Positions 1 to 9,200 of a stretch of 22,265 nucleotides of DNA are shown here, one piece after another. Under the pieces are notes generated by a model, which saw nothing but the letters and a program-made list of their open reading frames with translations, searched no databases and was not told where the DNA came from. Within the stretch, counting starts at the first letter, position 1; each line of letters begins with the position of its first letter. Source of the stretch: Planctomycetota bacterium (lineage in GTDB: Bacteria; Planctomycetota; Planctomycetia; Pirellulales; Lacipirellulaceae); the NCBI GenBank assembly GCA_013151315.1, contig JAADIN010000170.1, positions 1 through 22,265 of the forward strand, in the 5' to 3' direction. The position numbers were made by a program, and so were the translations under genes.

Positions 1-207
1 CTCCGAGGCGTAACTATCGGCCGCAACTAGGCTTTGTCTCAAAACCTGGATTGCGTTGTGATGTGAGCCGCAACGCGCTAGCGTCGGGTGCCTTGGTGTC
101 GTCGGTTTTTGGCAATTCACCCGACGCTAGCGCGTTGCGGCTCACATCACAACGCAATCCAGGTTTTGAGACAAAGCCTAGTTGCGGCCGATAGTTACGC
201 CTCGGAG
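1..207. repeat. Perfect long palindrome (90-bp arms, 27-nt loop), dispersed element
   Basis: Positions 1-90 are the exact reverse complement of 118-207, with a 27-nt spacer at 91-117. No mismatch is visible in 90 bp. The inner part (30-178) matches the degenerate element at 22143-22265, including an identical 27-nt spacer, so 30-178 is the likely element proper. The outer 29 bp on each side (1-29 and 179-207) are not shared with that copy. On the right they contain the stop codon and last codons of the RidA-family gene, so the gene's 3' end is also present as an inverted copy on the left. The arm could extend beyond position 1. A transcript of this region would fold into a very stable hairpin and could terminate the hisI-RidA transcript. 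Confidence 0.97.
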
Positions 208-665
208 TGGAGCTCGAATATCGCTTCAATCTCGACCGCGATTCCCCCCGGCAAAGCCGAGGTGCCCAACGCACTTCGAGCCGCGATGCCGTTCTCTTCG
301 CCAAAGACGTCGCGCATCAGTTCGCTAAAGCCATTGATCACCGCAGGCTGGGCGTCGTATTCCGGTGTGCAGCAAACGAGTCCCAGAGTTTTTACCAGCC
401 GGGCAATACGATCAAGCGAGCCAAGTTCCGACCGCAACGTGGCGAGCATGGCCAGCCCCGTTTGACGGGCCGCCTGGTAGCCGCAATCGAGGTCCATGCC
501 GTCACCCAAACGTCCGGTCGTGAGCGATCCATCGGGCAGCAGAGGACCATGCCCCGAGAGGTACGCCAAGTGGTCAACGATAATCAACGGACGATAAAGG
601 CCCATCGCCTTGGGAGCAGGCGGAAGTTCGAGGTTCAGTCCGGTAAAGCGTGTTTCGTTGCTCAT
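195..665 (-). CDS. RidA/YjgF/UK114-family protein
   Basis: A 156-aa protein of the RidA (YjgF/YER057c/UK114) family, whose characterised members hydrolyse reactive enamine/imine intermediates such as 2-aminoacrylate in the cytoplasm. The C-terminal signature is visible: AARSALGTSALP (residues 128-139) followed by VEIEAI (144-149). Arg130 sits where the substrate-carboxylate-binding Arg of active RidA lies, which favours deaminase activity. The length is slightly above the usual 125-130 aa, as in the longer 150-aa YjgF-like subgroup. The start ATG (665-663) overlaps the hisI stop codon as ATGA, indicating translational coupling. The last codons and the TAA stop lie inside the right arm of the 1-207 palindrome. 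The exact substrate cannot be read from sequence. Confidence 0.93.
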   Translation of the reverse strand: MSNETRFTGLNLELPPAPKAMGLYRPLIIVDHLAYLSGHGPLLPDGSLTTGRLGDGMDLDCGYQAARQTGLAMLATLRSELGSLDRIARLVKTLGLVCCTPEYDAQPAVINGFSELMRDVFGEENGIAARSALGTSALPGGIAVEIEAIFELHSEA

Positions 666-1069
666 GGTGATTTTTCCTGAGAGGACGTTGAACTGCCATA
701 GACTTGTTTAGGATCAAAAACCCGGGTGCCAACGACATGCAGTTCTCCAGCATCCCACTGTCGAAAAAAGCAAGACTGATAGCCTTCGTGGCAAGCGGCA
801 CCGCCGACTTGCTCGACTTTCAGGAGAATCGTGTCCTCGTCGCAGTCGAGATAGATTTCCTTCACGCGCTGAACATGGCCGCTCTGCTCGCCCTTTTTCC
901 AGAGCCGATTTCGACTTCGGCTAAAGTAGACGGCTTCGCCACTGGCGAGCGTCTGCTCCCAGGCTGCACGGTTCATGTACGCCAGCATGAGAACCTGCCC
1001 ACTGGTCGCGTCTTGGGCCACCACGGGCAGCAGAGCTTCAGCGGTCTTGAAATTGGGGGTGTTGGTCAC
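662..1069 (-). CDS. hisI: Phosphoribosyl-AMP cyclohydrolase HisI
   Basis: HisI opens the purine ring of phosphoribosyl-AMP, the third step of histidine biosynthesis, and is a cytoplasmic Zn/Mg-dependent enzyme. From a GTG start at 1069 the protein has 135 aa, normal for a monofunctional HisI without the HisE domain. Visible family motifs are PNFKTAEALLPVVAQD near the N-terminus, SRSRNRLWKKGEQSGHVQ (residues 50-67), the metal-binding D75-C76-D77-E78-D79 cluster, and the Zn-type cysteines Cys93 and Cys100 (CHEGYQSC). The GTG was chosen because homology begins there and a purine-rich stretch lies just upstream. An in-frame ATG at 1114 would add 15 unlikely residues. The stop overlaps the next gene's ATG by 4 nt. 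It is divergent from the gene at 1298. Confidence 0.95.
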   Translation of the reverse strand: MTNTPNFKTAEALLPVVAQDATSGQVLMLAYMNRAAWEQTLASGEAVYFSRSRNRLWKKGEQSGHVQRVKEIYLDCDEDTILLKVEQVGGAACHEGYQSCFFRQWDAGELHVVGTRVFDPKQVYGSSTSSQEKSP

Positions 1070-1297
1070 GGGTCTTGCTCTCACTTCAGGCGACAAATAC
1101 CAGATCACCAGCATACTGGCACGCCAAGCCTTTGACCACCAGCCGAGCCTATCTCAAACGGAATGATTGGAGCGACAGGTAGTTTTGGAGTATCTGATAC
1201 CCTTTGTCGATGCCTTGAGCACAGCGACCAGAAACACCGATCAATGAAACATTGCGTACTTCTTTCGTTGTTCGTCATTTGGGTAGGAGGCCATGCA

Positions 1298-1906
1298 TTG
1301 AAACAGCAACTGACCGTCGTCTTGCCGATGTATAACTGCGAGCGTTATCTCCGCGGGTCGGTTTTGGAGGTTCTTGATCTCGCGCACTCGATTTCTGCCT
1401 TGATCGGAGTCGTGGTTGTCGACGATGGATCGACGGACGAAACTTACGAGACCGCCTGCGAACTGGCACGGACCTATCCTCAGGTCAAGGTTTTGCGTCA
1501 GCCGGTTCGCCAAGGTTTGAGAGCCGCGATGGAGATGGTTGGCCGTCGGCTGTCGGTCGAGATGGTGGTGGTTCACGACGGAGTTTCGCCCGTGGATTCT
1601 TCTCAACTAAAAACCTTGCTGCAGAGGGATCCACAACTGGACGCAAGTTTGCGGCAAAGTGCGATACGGGAAACCGTAGCTGTCAGTTCCATGGGCTCGC
1701 GGCGGTTTGCATCTGCTGGAGCGCTTCACCAATCGGCGAAGCAAGCCCCTCGTTGGGCGGCAGGGTTTCGATGGATGCAACTGGCAAAGCCCATGGTGCC
1801 TCGCAGACGTGCCATGCGTGTTCCAATTTTTCCGAGACGTGTTCCCGGCATTTCCTCGGGGGTGCCTACGGGGCAGGAATTTTCCGCAACCGTTCACGAG
1901 TCTTAA
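1298..1906 (+). CDS. Short GT2-type glycosyltransferase-like protein
   Basis: The first 110 residues resemble the nucleotide-binding half of a GT-A family 2 glycosyltransferase: LTVVLPMYN at the N-terminus, VVVVDDGSTD (38-47), then VVVHDGVSPVD (91-101), where GT2 enzymes carry the second acidic motif. The rest (about 90 aa) is low in hydrophobic residues, contains FRWMQLAKP and VPRRRAMRVP, and matches no GT2 acceptor domain I know. No membrane helix is present. At 202 aa it is shorter than normal GT2 enzymes, so it may be a degenerate enzyme or a short lineage-specific form. The TTG at 1298 was chosen because AGGAGG (1285-1290) lies 7 nt upstream. In-frame ATGs at 1163 and 1244 would give longer versions. 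Catalytic activity is uncertain. Confidence 0.7.
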   Translation: MKQQLTVVLPMYNCERYLRGSVLEVLDLAHSISALIGVVVVDDGSTDETYETACELARTYPQVKVLRQPVRQGLRAAMEMVGRRLSVEMVVVHDGVSPVDSSQLKTLLQRDPQLDASLRQSAIRETVAVSSMGSRRFASAGALHQSAKQAPRWAAGFRWMQLAKPMVPRRRAMRVPIFPRRVPGISSGVPTGQEFSATVHES

Positions 1907-2533
1907 AAGCAGTCAACGGTTGCCATTTTCTTTTTCGGTTGAAGTACGAGGAATCCTTGCTCGGGTTCGTTGTAACGACCGTCCCTCCCTGCAGCATTTC
2001 GTCATGCCTGCCTGCCTTCGGGATCGAAGTGTCCGTAGCTAGTATTCACGGCGACGGGATGGGGTTGCGAGCGAAAACCCTTCGGTTGGCGGTAAGTAAT
2101 CCCCGCAATTTTGGCGTATTCTGCGCCGATCAGAAAGAAAGGTCTTGCCAACCGGTTGACCCGAGTTTATTATTCTTCTGGTGGCTGTCTTCTCACGAAT
2201 TTGCTTTTCATTTGAGGGGGAGTATTAACACTTTTTTGGCTATCGCCAGTTTGGCTACCATCAGAGATGGTGGCTCGAACCCTTCTCGGCTGATCGGTTC
2301 GGCGAATCGCCAACACTTCGCAACTTCTGGGCACTGATTGCCGGTTGGCTGCGTCTTTTCTTTTCGTATTTTCTGCTTTAGGAACTGAAACGGAACCGGT
2401 TCCGCGGCGTTTGGTCCTGGGTGACACGAGTCCTGGTGTCATGCGCCGGAACATTTCTCATAGATATTTCTTTTCTATTTGCATTCAGTTCGTTGGCAGT
2501 AAGGCAACTACTCCGACGGAGGAGACGCTAGGC
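1907..2533. other. Gap of about 630 bp without a convincing gene
   Basis: Open frames here (for example 1753-2337 on the plus strand) have protein-like length but no recognisable motif, and the first part overlaps the GT2-like gene. The stretch contains a small hairpin (stem 2254-2262 with 2266-2274) without a following T-run, and a short inverted repeat at 2422-2441. It probably serves as the 3' region of the GT2-like gene and the 5' regulatory region of the HTH gene. I see no RNA gene. Confidence 0.5.
2422..2441. promoter_or_regulatory. Possible operator: TGACAC-N8-GTGTCA inverted repeat
   Basis: A perfect 6-bp inverted repeat with an 8-nt spacer lies about 93 bp upstream of the HTH-protein start. 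Its dyad symmetry fits a dimeric HTH binding site, and autoregulation by the neighbouring regulator is the simplest guess. A 6-bp match can occur by chance in several hundred bases, so support is weak. Confidence 0.25.
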
Positions 2534-3187
2534 ATGAATACAATCAACCTCAATAGTCCGACTAGGAACGGGACAGTGCTTCCCGAAACTAATGGAACCG
2601 TGTCCGCTAGCAAGAATGGCATGGCACACTCTGCTATCAACGGGACAGCGCTACCCGACACGAACGGGACGCACCCCGCAACGAATGGCACCGCGACACC
2701 TGAAGCGGTGGTGAATTCGCCCGGCGTGTCTCGTGAATTACATCGCGTTAGTGAAGTAAGAGTCCAGCAAGGGGCTTCCTTGCGATCCGTGGCGCGCAAA
2801 TTAAATTTGTCGGTGCAAGAGGTTCGCGAACAGGAAAACGGCACCACCGACTTGCGCATCACCGACCTGCTCCAATGGCAAGAAATTCTCGAAGTCCCCT
2901 TGGCAGATCTGCTTATCGATTCTGAGGGGCCTCTTTCGGAGCCGGTGTGTAAACGTGCTCGTATGCTGAGGATCATGAAAACAGCCAAGGCGATCAAAGA
3001 AGGAGCACATAACCGTTCCGTCATCCGGCTTGCGAACATGCTGATCGGTCAACTCGTTGAGATCATGCCGGAACTCTCCGAGGTGGCTGCTTGGCATACC
3101 GTCGGCCAACGTCGCACCCAGGAAGAAGTGGGGAGAATCGTGGAGAGGGCGATCCCCGACAGTTTCTTTAGCGACTCGAACGGCTGA
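2534..3187 (+). CDS. HTH (XRE-like) domain protein with N-terminal NGT repeats
   Basis: A 217-aa protein. The start ATG at 2534 follows GGAGGAG (2518-2524) at good spacing; the open frame upstream (from 2345) has no comparable signal. Residues 12-58 form a low-complexity stretch of six NGT-type units. Residues 71-128 look like a lambda-repressor/XRE-type helix-turn-helix: ASLRSVARKLNLSVQEVREQ is the likely HTH core, followed by LRITDLLQWQEILEVPLADLL. The C-terminal half (138-210) is helical and charged, with RARMLRIMKTAKAI and a distinctive VAAWHTVGQRRTQEE segment, possibly for oligomerisation. No transmembrane segment. It is probably a cytoplasmic DNA-binding regulator; its targets are unknown. 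Its 3' end converges on the large membrane-protein gene with only about 40 bp between them and no obvious intrinsic terminator. Confidence 0.8.
   Translation: MNTINLNSPTRNGTVLPETNGTVSASKNGMAHSAINGTALPDTNGTHPATNGTATPEAVVNSPGVSRELHRVSEVRVQQGASLRSVARKLNLSVQEVREQENGTTDLRITDLLQWQEILEVPLADLLIDSEGPLSEPVCKRARMLRIMKTAKAIKEGAHNRSVIRLANMLIGQLVEIMPELSEVAAWHTVGQRRTQEEVGRIVERAIPDSFFSDSNG
2567..2707 (+). repeat. In-frame NGT octapeptide repeat (6 units, about 24 bp each)
   Basis: Residues 12-58 of the HTH protein read as NGTVLPET, NGTVSASK, NGMAHSAI, NGTALPDT, NGTHPAT, NGTATPEA. The period is 8 aa (one unit has 7), with Asn-Gly invariant and Thr in five of six. The codons differ between units, so this is an older or selected protein repeat and not a fresh DNA slippage product. 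Confidence 0.85.
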
Positions 3188-3227
3188 CGATCGGAACCCT
3201 TTTGTAGCACGGCCCAGGGATAGGCTC

Positions 3228-6200
3228 TTAGCTCGCACCCAACGCAAGACCACGGCGGGCCTTTCTTCCTCGTCGGAGCGCCAAAGATAACAGCGCTATC
3301 AGAACGATCAACAACCCGGCCACACTCGGAGCCAAAAAGAGCCACCAGAGAAGTCCACCAACGATTGCCGCCCGATGGGGCCCATTGCAGAAGTGGACTT
3401 GCCAATCGGGTTGGGTTTTCAAATGCCTTACGAGCGCAAAGCTTCCCGCGGCTACCGCTGCGGCAAGGAACCACATCGTGAGTTTGACGCCAGTAACCGA
3501 CTCGACTGCCAAAACCAGTTGGCCTTGGGGATCGCTCATGAAATGGTTTTCCGCTTCTCCAACCAAAGAATTCGGAGTCCTAGCATAAGGTCCGGTGGGT
3601 AGCGCAGGAGGATAACCCGATCGGGTCGCTTGCCTCTCGTTAGGAGTCTTCGAGTCACCCAGCTTACTCATGAGTGCCGACCAGACACTCGATTGCGCTG
3701 CGGCCGAGGGGCTGCTTCCCAGCCGAGTGGGTGACGCGCTGGCCGAGGGTTCGTGAGCTCGCCACCCGTCCCAAGCCAGTTGGGTGTCGCGCTGCCAAGG
3801 CTGGAACCAGGATCGACCTTCGGCGATCGGCAGTTCCAACGCCAACAAACGTGAGTCGCTCAGCGTCTCGAGCGGAAGTTGGTGGGCCGACCTGGCAAAC
3901 TGTTCTGCAAGCAAGGGGCGCCCGACGAGCGTCTCGCCAAGCCTCAAGCTTCCCGCCGACCGTATCTGCCAAAGCGTTTGGGGAAGCGGCAAGGGGCGGT
4001 CGCCGATCAAAATTTCAGGCGGAGCAAGCTGAACGCTCTGACGAGTCATTGGCGCCGCAACTTGATAGACGATTTTTATCTTGCGGGGTAGAAAAGGGGG
4101 GCCTAGAGGAATTCGCCAACTTCGATCGTCCAAGCTTTCGCGTCGTGCTCGACTCTCGCCGGTGACCAATTGTTGGAGCCGTGCCCCCGCAGGAAGACGC
4201 AATGTGCAATGCGTCGCGCGGCCCGGTTGCAGGACCAACTCGGCGGTGGCAGAAAGATTTCCTGCTCGATCAAGGGTCCCTGAAATAAATGCGTATCTCA
4301 AGTCGGCTTTTTGCAACGGCCCTTGATAAGAGAGCTCTTGCGCAAAAAACTGAGGTTCTTCGACAAAGAATACGCCGCTGTTTTCTTGTGAGCTGGAAAA
4401 GGGGATTAAGTGCTTGGGCAAAGTCTTTGATTTCAGACCGATCAAGTTCCACTCGACGTGCTGCTGGCCAACACGTGTGGGCAGAAGCAGGTATTGATCG
4501 TTACGTGTCGATCCGAGCAGACGCAAGTCGGGCACTTCCAATCGCTGATTGGGAGGCAAATCGAGCTCGCCGGAGATGTGCATTTCCAAAAGTTCTCTCG
4601 CGGCGATTGGTTTCGAAAGCAAAAACGTAATCTGGCGACCAGAGACGGTCTCCCGAACCTCGTCCTCGAAGCCAAGGCCTGCTGGCTCGATGCGGTAAGG
4701 TGGGCGAAAACCGTTGGGGACCGCCAAGGTCACCTGACTGAGTACCCCTTTTTGAACGTGGATCGCACTATGCAGCGTCGCCGTCCAGCCACTTGCCCCT
4801 TGAGCGATGGTCGTAAGCGTGTCCGCGGCAAACTGGGGATCGTTCTTTTCAATTTGAAAGGTTTCGACATCCTTCGGACCGGAAGCTCGCCATGTCCATC
4901 GGCTAACAGGAATCTTTGTTCGCCCGCGAACCATATTCTTGGCGGTCGCACTTGAAGGAACTTGATCGCGATCAGCCCATCGGACCAGGACGTCGGCTTC
5001 GCGGGTTAGATCGACATGAATCTCACGGCGTTCGTTGTCGACCAGCGACATCGGGGGCAAGGTGAGTTCGCCCTCTCTCGAAATTTCGAGGTGCCCGCGA
5101 ATCAAAATGACATGAGGCCCCTGGAGAGGCTGCTCTAGAAAGAGGGCAACCTGCGACTTGTGGACGCGGCTCCAACGCACGGCCACTTGGTCCATCTCGG
5201 GCCGACGGCTTACGGAAACGTCTTCGATGGTGAACTTCGCGGGAATCCACAGTCGATGCGTAAGCCAGCTTCCGACGATTTCGTCGACCGCGGCTTCATA
5301 CTCAACATGGACATGTTTTCGTTCGCAATGGACTCGCATGCTTTGTTGCACCGAGATCGATCTGGGAGCGGGCCAAACGCGCAAGGAACCTTTGGGAAAT
5401 CGATGGGGCTGCGAGTAGGCATACAACGGAGATTCGTTGGTCGACCCCCAACGCGATGCAAATTGCGATGACTCGATACTTCGAACATCCTCGTCGAGGC
5501 TCTCTTCATACGAGAGGCCTTGAGAGACCGAGACGGCAAACAGCGAACGGGTCGTGGTTGCCCCTGGTACCCGAATCTGTGGATAGAAGATGCGCCCCAG
5601 CGAGTCGCTACGTGGTAGTTCAAACTGAAGCGACAGCACGGTCTTGGTGCCAAGTCCCGACTTGAGCTTGAGTTTAAGCAACGTCGGGCTTTCCGACTGA
5701 GGTGCGATGGCTGGCACGCGTTCGACCACGTCAATCGAAGAGGCTTCACTCAAAGGCAGGAGCTTGAGTTGTGGATCGACTTCTAGTATCAACGTTTCGG
5801 AAATTTCCCTAGGGTGTTCTACTTGCAACTGAACATCCAGTCGTACTGCAGAGGGACCAATATGCAGCCAGGCCAATGGTTCCACTTGGCCGATCGAATC
5901 CGACTCGCGCCCATGTTGTGGAGAAGACCAGCTTTGGGGAGGAGTCCAGCTCATTTGCAACCTGTCGGCAACCGACAGCGGGGCTTGCCAACGTCCCGTC
6001 GTAGGATCGACGAGAATCCGCCCCGCCGAATTGATTTTCAGATCAGAAATCTCAGCGGGCACTGAAAAATCCATTCTCGAATGAGGCAATGGGGGCACGT
6101 GCATCTGGAAACGGGCCCGGTTGGATGTCATGGTGATCTTGGGTTTTATCCTCAATTCGAGCCGATGCGTGCCGGTTGCACCCAAATGGACTCGACAGCC

Positions 6201-9200
6201 AATACCATCTTGATTCCAAATTACCTCGACTGGAAATCCGTCGAGTCGGTGGGCGTCTTTTAACCATTGTGCTTCGTCGCGACGAAACGGCAGCTCAATT
6301 TCGCAGTTCGAGACAAAGCTTTGCGCTTCCAACGTGATAGTCCAAGCTTCTTTTGCGTCGGTTTCCTCGCCCATGGTACTGCGAGGATCCCACGGCAGAT
6401 CGCCTCGATAGACGGCAGAAACAAGTGCCCATTGGGCACCGTCATGAGCGGAGTCTTCTGAGGTTTTTCTCAACTCCTGGAGAAACGGTTCCGGCAGGTA
6501 GACATCCTTTCCCTGAGGGTTTCCTTTGGAATCAACAGGAAAAAGGACCCGGTAGAGGTGACTGCGCACGGTTTTCGTTGTTGTTGCCTCGCCAGAGGAA
6601 ACCTCTTTCGACTCAGCACTTGCTCGGCTGCACAAGAAAACGGCACCCAAAAGGATGGCAAGAGCGGCTGCTCGTGTGGCGAGCTGGGTCGAGGGATGCT
6701 CGGGAACATTCCACGCAAGTTTTTTCAGAGGAATTTGCAGGAAAAATGCGGAAAGCAGGCCTAGGGAAATTGCTTGGAAGCCCGACAACCATTCGGGGGA
6801 AATCACCAGACATATTGCGGCCGAAAATCCGAGCAGCAGGACGAGTTTGTCGGCGTGTCGGGCGAAGAGCCAGGTACTCAGGATGAGGGCCAACAGCCAA
6901 ATCACATGCCATTGGGCCCGCTGAACCGATTTTCGAATGATGACCATCGGAGGCGGACCACCGACAAATTCCACTGTGGCACCGCGATGACCAATGCCCG
7001 CAAAGAGGGTGGAGTCATGGGTGCGCCAGGGAGGATCCCGGGGGGTTGGCGAATCGACCTGGGCCGAATTGACTTGGGCCAAATTTACTTGGACATCGAC
7101 GCTCATGGAATCTGCAGACAGGGCGGCCCGTGGTACGGGCCCTTGTTGGTCGAGAGGCGCGGACCATCTCGGCAGCCAACTGTCGACACGAAATGGATTG
7201 AAAACCGGCTGGCCAGCGGCTCGCGCTAGGGGTCCGCACAGTCGCTCGGTCCATGAGAGTGGATTCGCAGATCCGCCTGGGACGCCACCCACCACGTATT
7301 GTTCTGACATCCACAGAGTCCAACGCCCTTGGTGGATGGGAAACGAGCATTCTGGCAAAGGCGGCTCGAGGGTCGTTGTGTGCTGGAGTGTTGGACCGCG
7401 AATGACGTATTGAACCGCTAGAGCTGGGTAGCGGCGATCCCTATCAAAATGGAACCGGCACTTGCCCTCATCCGCGAGAACTTCTCGCGGCTCGAAATGT
7501 TCTTGATCAAGCCACGCATGTTGCAGGTGCGCCTGGGGAGGCAATTGAATGTCGGCCCCCGTCGACCCCGAGTTTTCGAGCAGATAAGTCGCCCTATAAA
7601 TCGTCGTGCCATCGGCCGCATGGAAGGATTGGAGGTCGGCCACCCATGCGAATAGGTTGGCATCTACGAGTTGGGTGGCAGTCCTTCTGATAAGCAGCGA
7701 CCGAGTTTGCGATTCCTGTTTGGTCTGATGGGCTCCCAAACGATAACACCCGAGCACAGGCATTCGAGGTTGCTGGTCGATCTCGGTTTTTTGTTGGGCG
7801 AGAGGCGTCCAAAGTCGGTCGTCGACTGCAACCCCTTCGAGTGGGCCATGCACGACTACTTGACCACGCCAATCTGGTGCCTCGGGGAGAGAAAGTAAGT
7901 TACAGGCCTGAGTTTCTGTCGCGGGAATCGAGGTTTGAGTTCGCAGGCGAAACGGCCCTTCGACGACCATCGGCAATTGCAAGTGGTAGGTGACCGGTGC
8001 GTCTGGCCTGTCGGTTTCGCCGACGACCTGATCCACCAGCGTGGCAACCACGCCACCCCGATGTCCGACAAGTTCCCACTGCGCCGCGTCGGGCAAGGGC
8101 TGGTCAAATTGAACGAGGACTTCAGAAACGACGCCAGAAATTGGGCTGCAATCGAGACGATAGTCGTGGTCGAGCGAGTTCGGCAGCACTTGCACGTCGA
8201 CGTGGACTTCTGCGTGGTAGCGATCGGATCGCGATTGCAGTTCGACGAGTGCTTCTTCGTCGATATGCGCAAGGTCCAACAAGACACCATCGCCCAGGTC
8301 GGGCAAAAGCGCAACGTCGTTCGCGCCAATCGCCTCGGTAGCCAGTCGCGAGTGATCGAGGCCATGGAGCAATTCCATCTGCCCTCGCTGCCGACTGCGG
8401 AGCAGTAACAATCGGCGAACATGGCGTTCGGAGAGAAAACGCAAAGGCGACAGCTCCCGGGCAGAAGTCGGTAGGAGAGAGCCCGCTTTCTGCAGGCTGG
8501 AATCGATCTCCAGCCTTAAAGGACTGCCGGGCAAAATGGGTTCGTTGAGCTGGATGCGCAATAACTTGCGATTCTCGTCTTCGAGAACGTGCCACTGCCC
8601 GAGTGCCGAAGAGGGATCCGATTGGATCGCTTCGATCGACCAATCGGGAGAGACCTCGGCTTCGATCTGATAGCTGGGGCGGCCTTGGCAGCTCAATTCA
8701 GCGATCGTCTGGGCTGTCGATTCGTTGGGACTGGTGCCACTTTTTTCCGAATCTTGCGGGTCGATGTCAATTGTCGTCGCAGATCGAACTTGCAAACGCA
8801 AACTGCGGCGGCCTACGACAACCTCTAGCCGAGCGTCTTCAGACCACTCGCGCACATGAACCACCTCTTCGGCAGGCTGCTGGCGGCTGAGGCCTTCGAT
8901 TTGTTGCAAGGAGGCTTGTCGAGGAACGATCGATCGGAGTTCCAGCTTCGGAGAAACCACCAGACGGGCTGTGCCTTCGGTCCAAGATACCTCTTGCGGA
9001 CGAAGTCTAGGAAGCCGCCATGTTTGGTCAAACTGCATCGGAGCGATGCACCGAATCTCTACCAAGAACGGCAATCGAGAGGATTTACGCTCCACGACTA
9101 GTCGTTGCCCGTCGGAATTTTCGTCGATGCGCCAGGAGGCTCCTTCCTGGTTGATGTCAACAGAAACCACTTTGGTGCCACCGGAAATATCGAAATCCAA

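Noticed and set aside
207..680. Plus-strand 157-aa open frame opposite the RidA-family gene
   Set aside because: It is the antisense of a clear RidA-family protein and shows no family motif of its own.
2270..2310. tRNA T-arm-like GGTTCGAG on the minus strand
   Set aside because: The flanking bases do not form a T stem, and no acceptor or anticodon arm could be built around it.
1753..2337. Plus-strand 194-aa open frame downstream of the GT2-like gene
   Set aside because: No motif, overlaps the GT2-like gene in another frame, and the residue pattern looks like translated non-coding DNA. A frameshifted continuation of the glycosyltransferase was considered, but no acceptor-domain motif was found.
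6353..6886. Plus-strand 177-aa open frame inside the giant gene, and many similar ones
   Set aside because: These are antisense shadows of a 6.9-kb coding region with consistent protein architecture on the minus strand.
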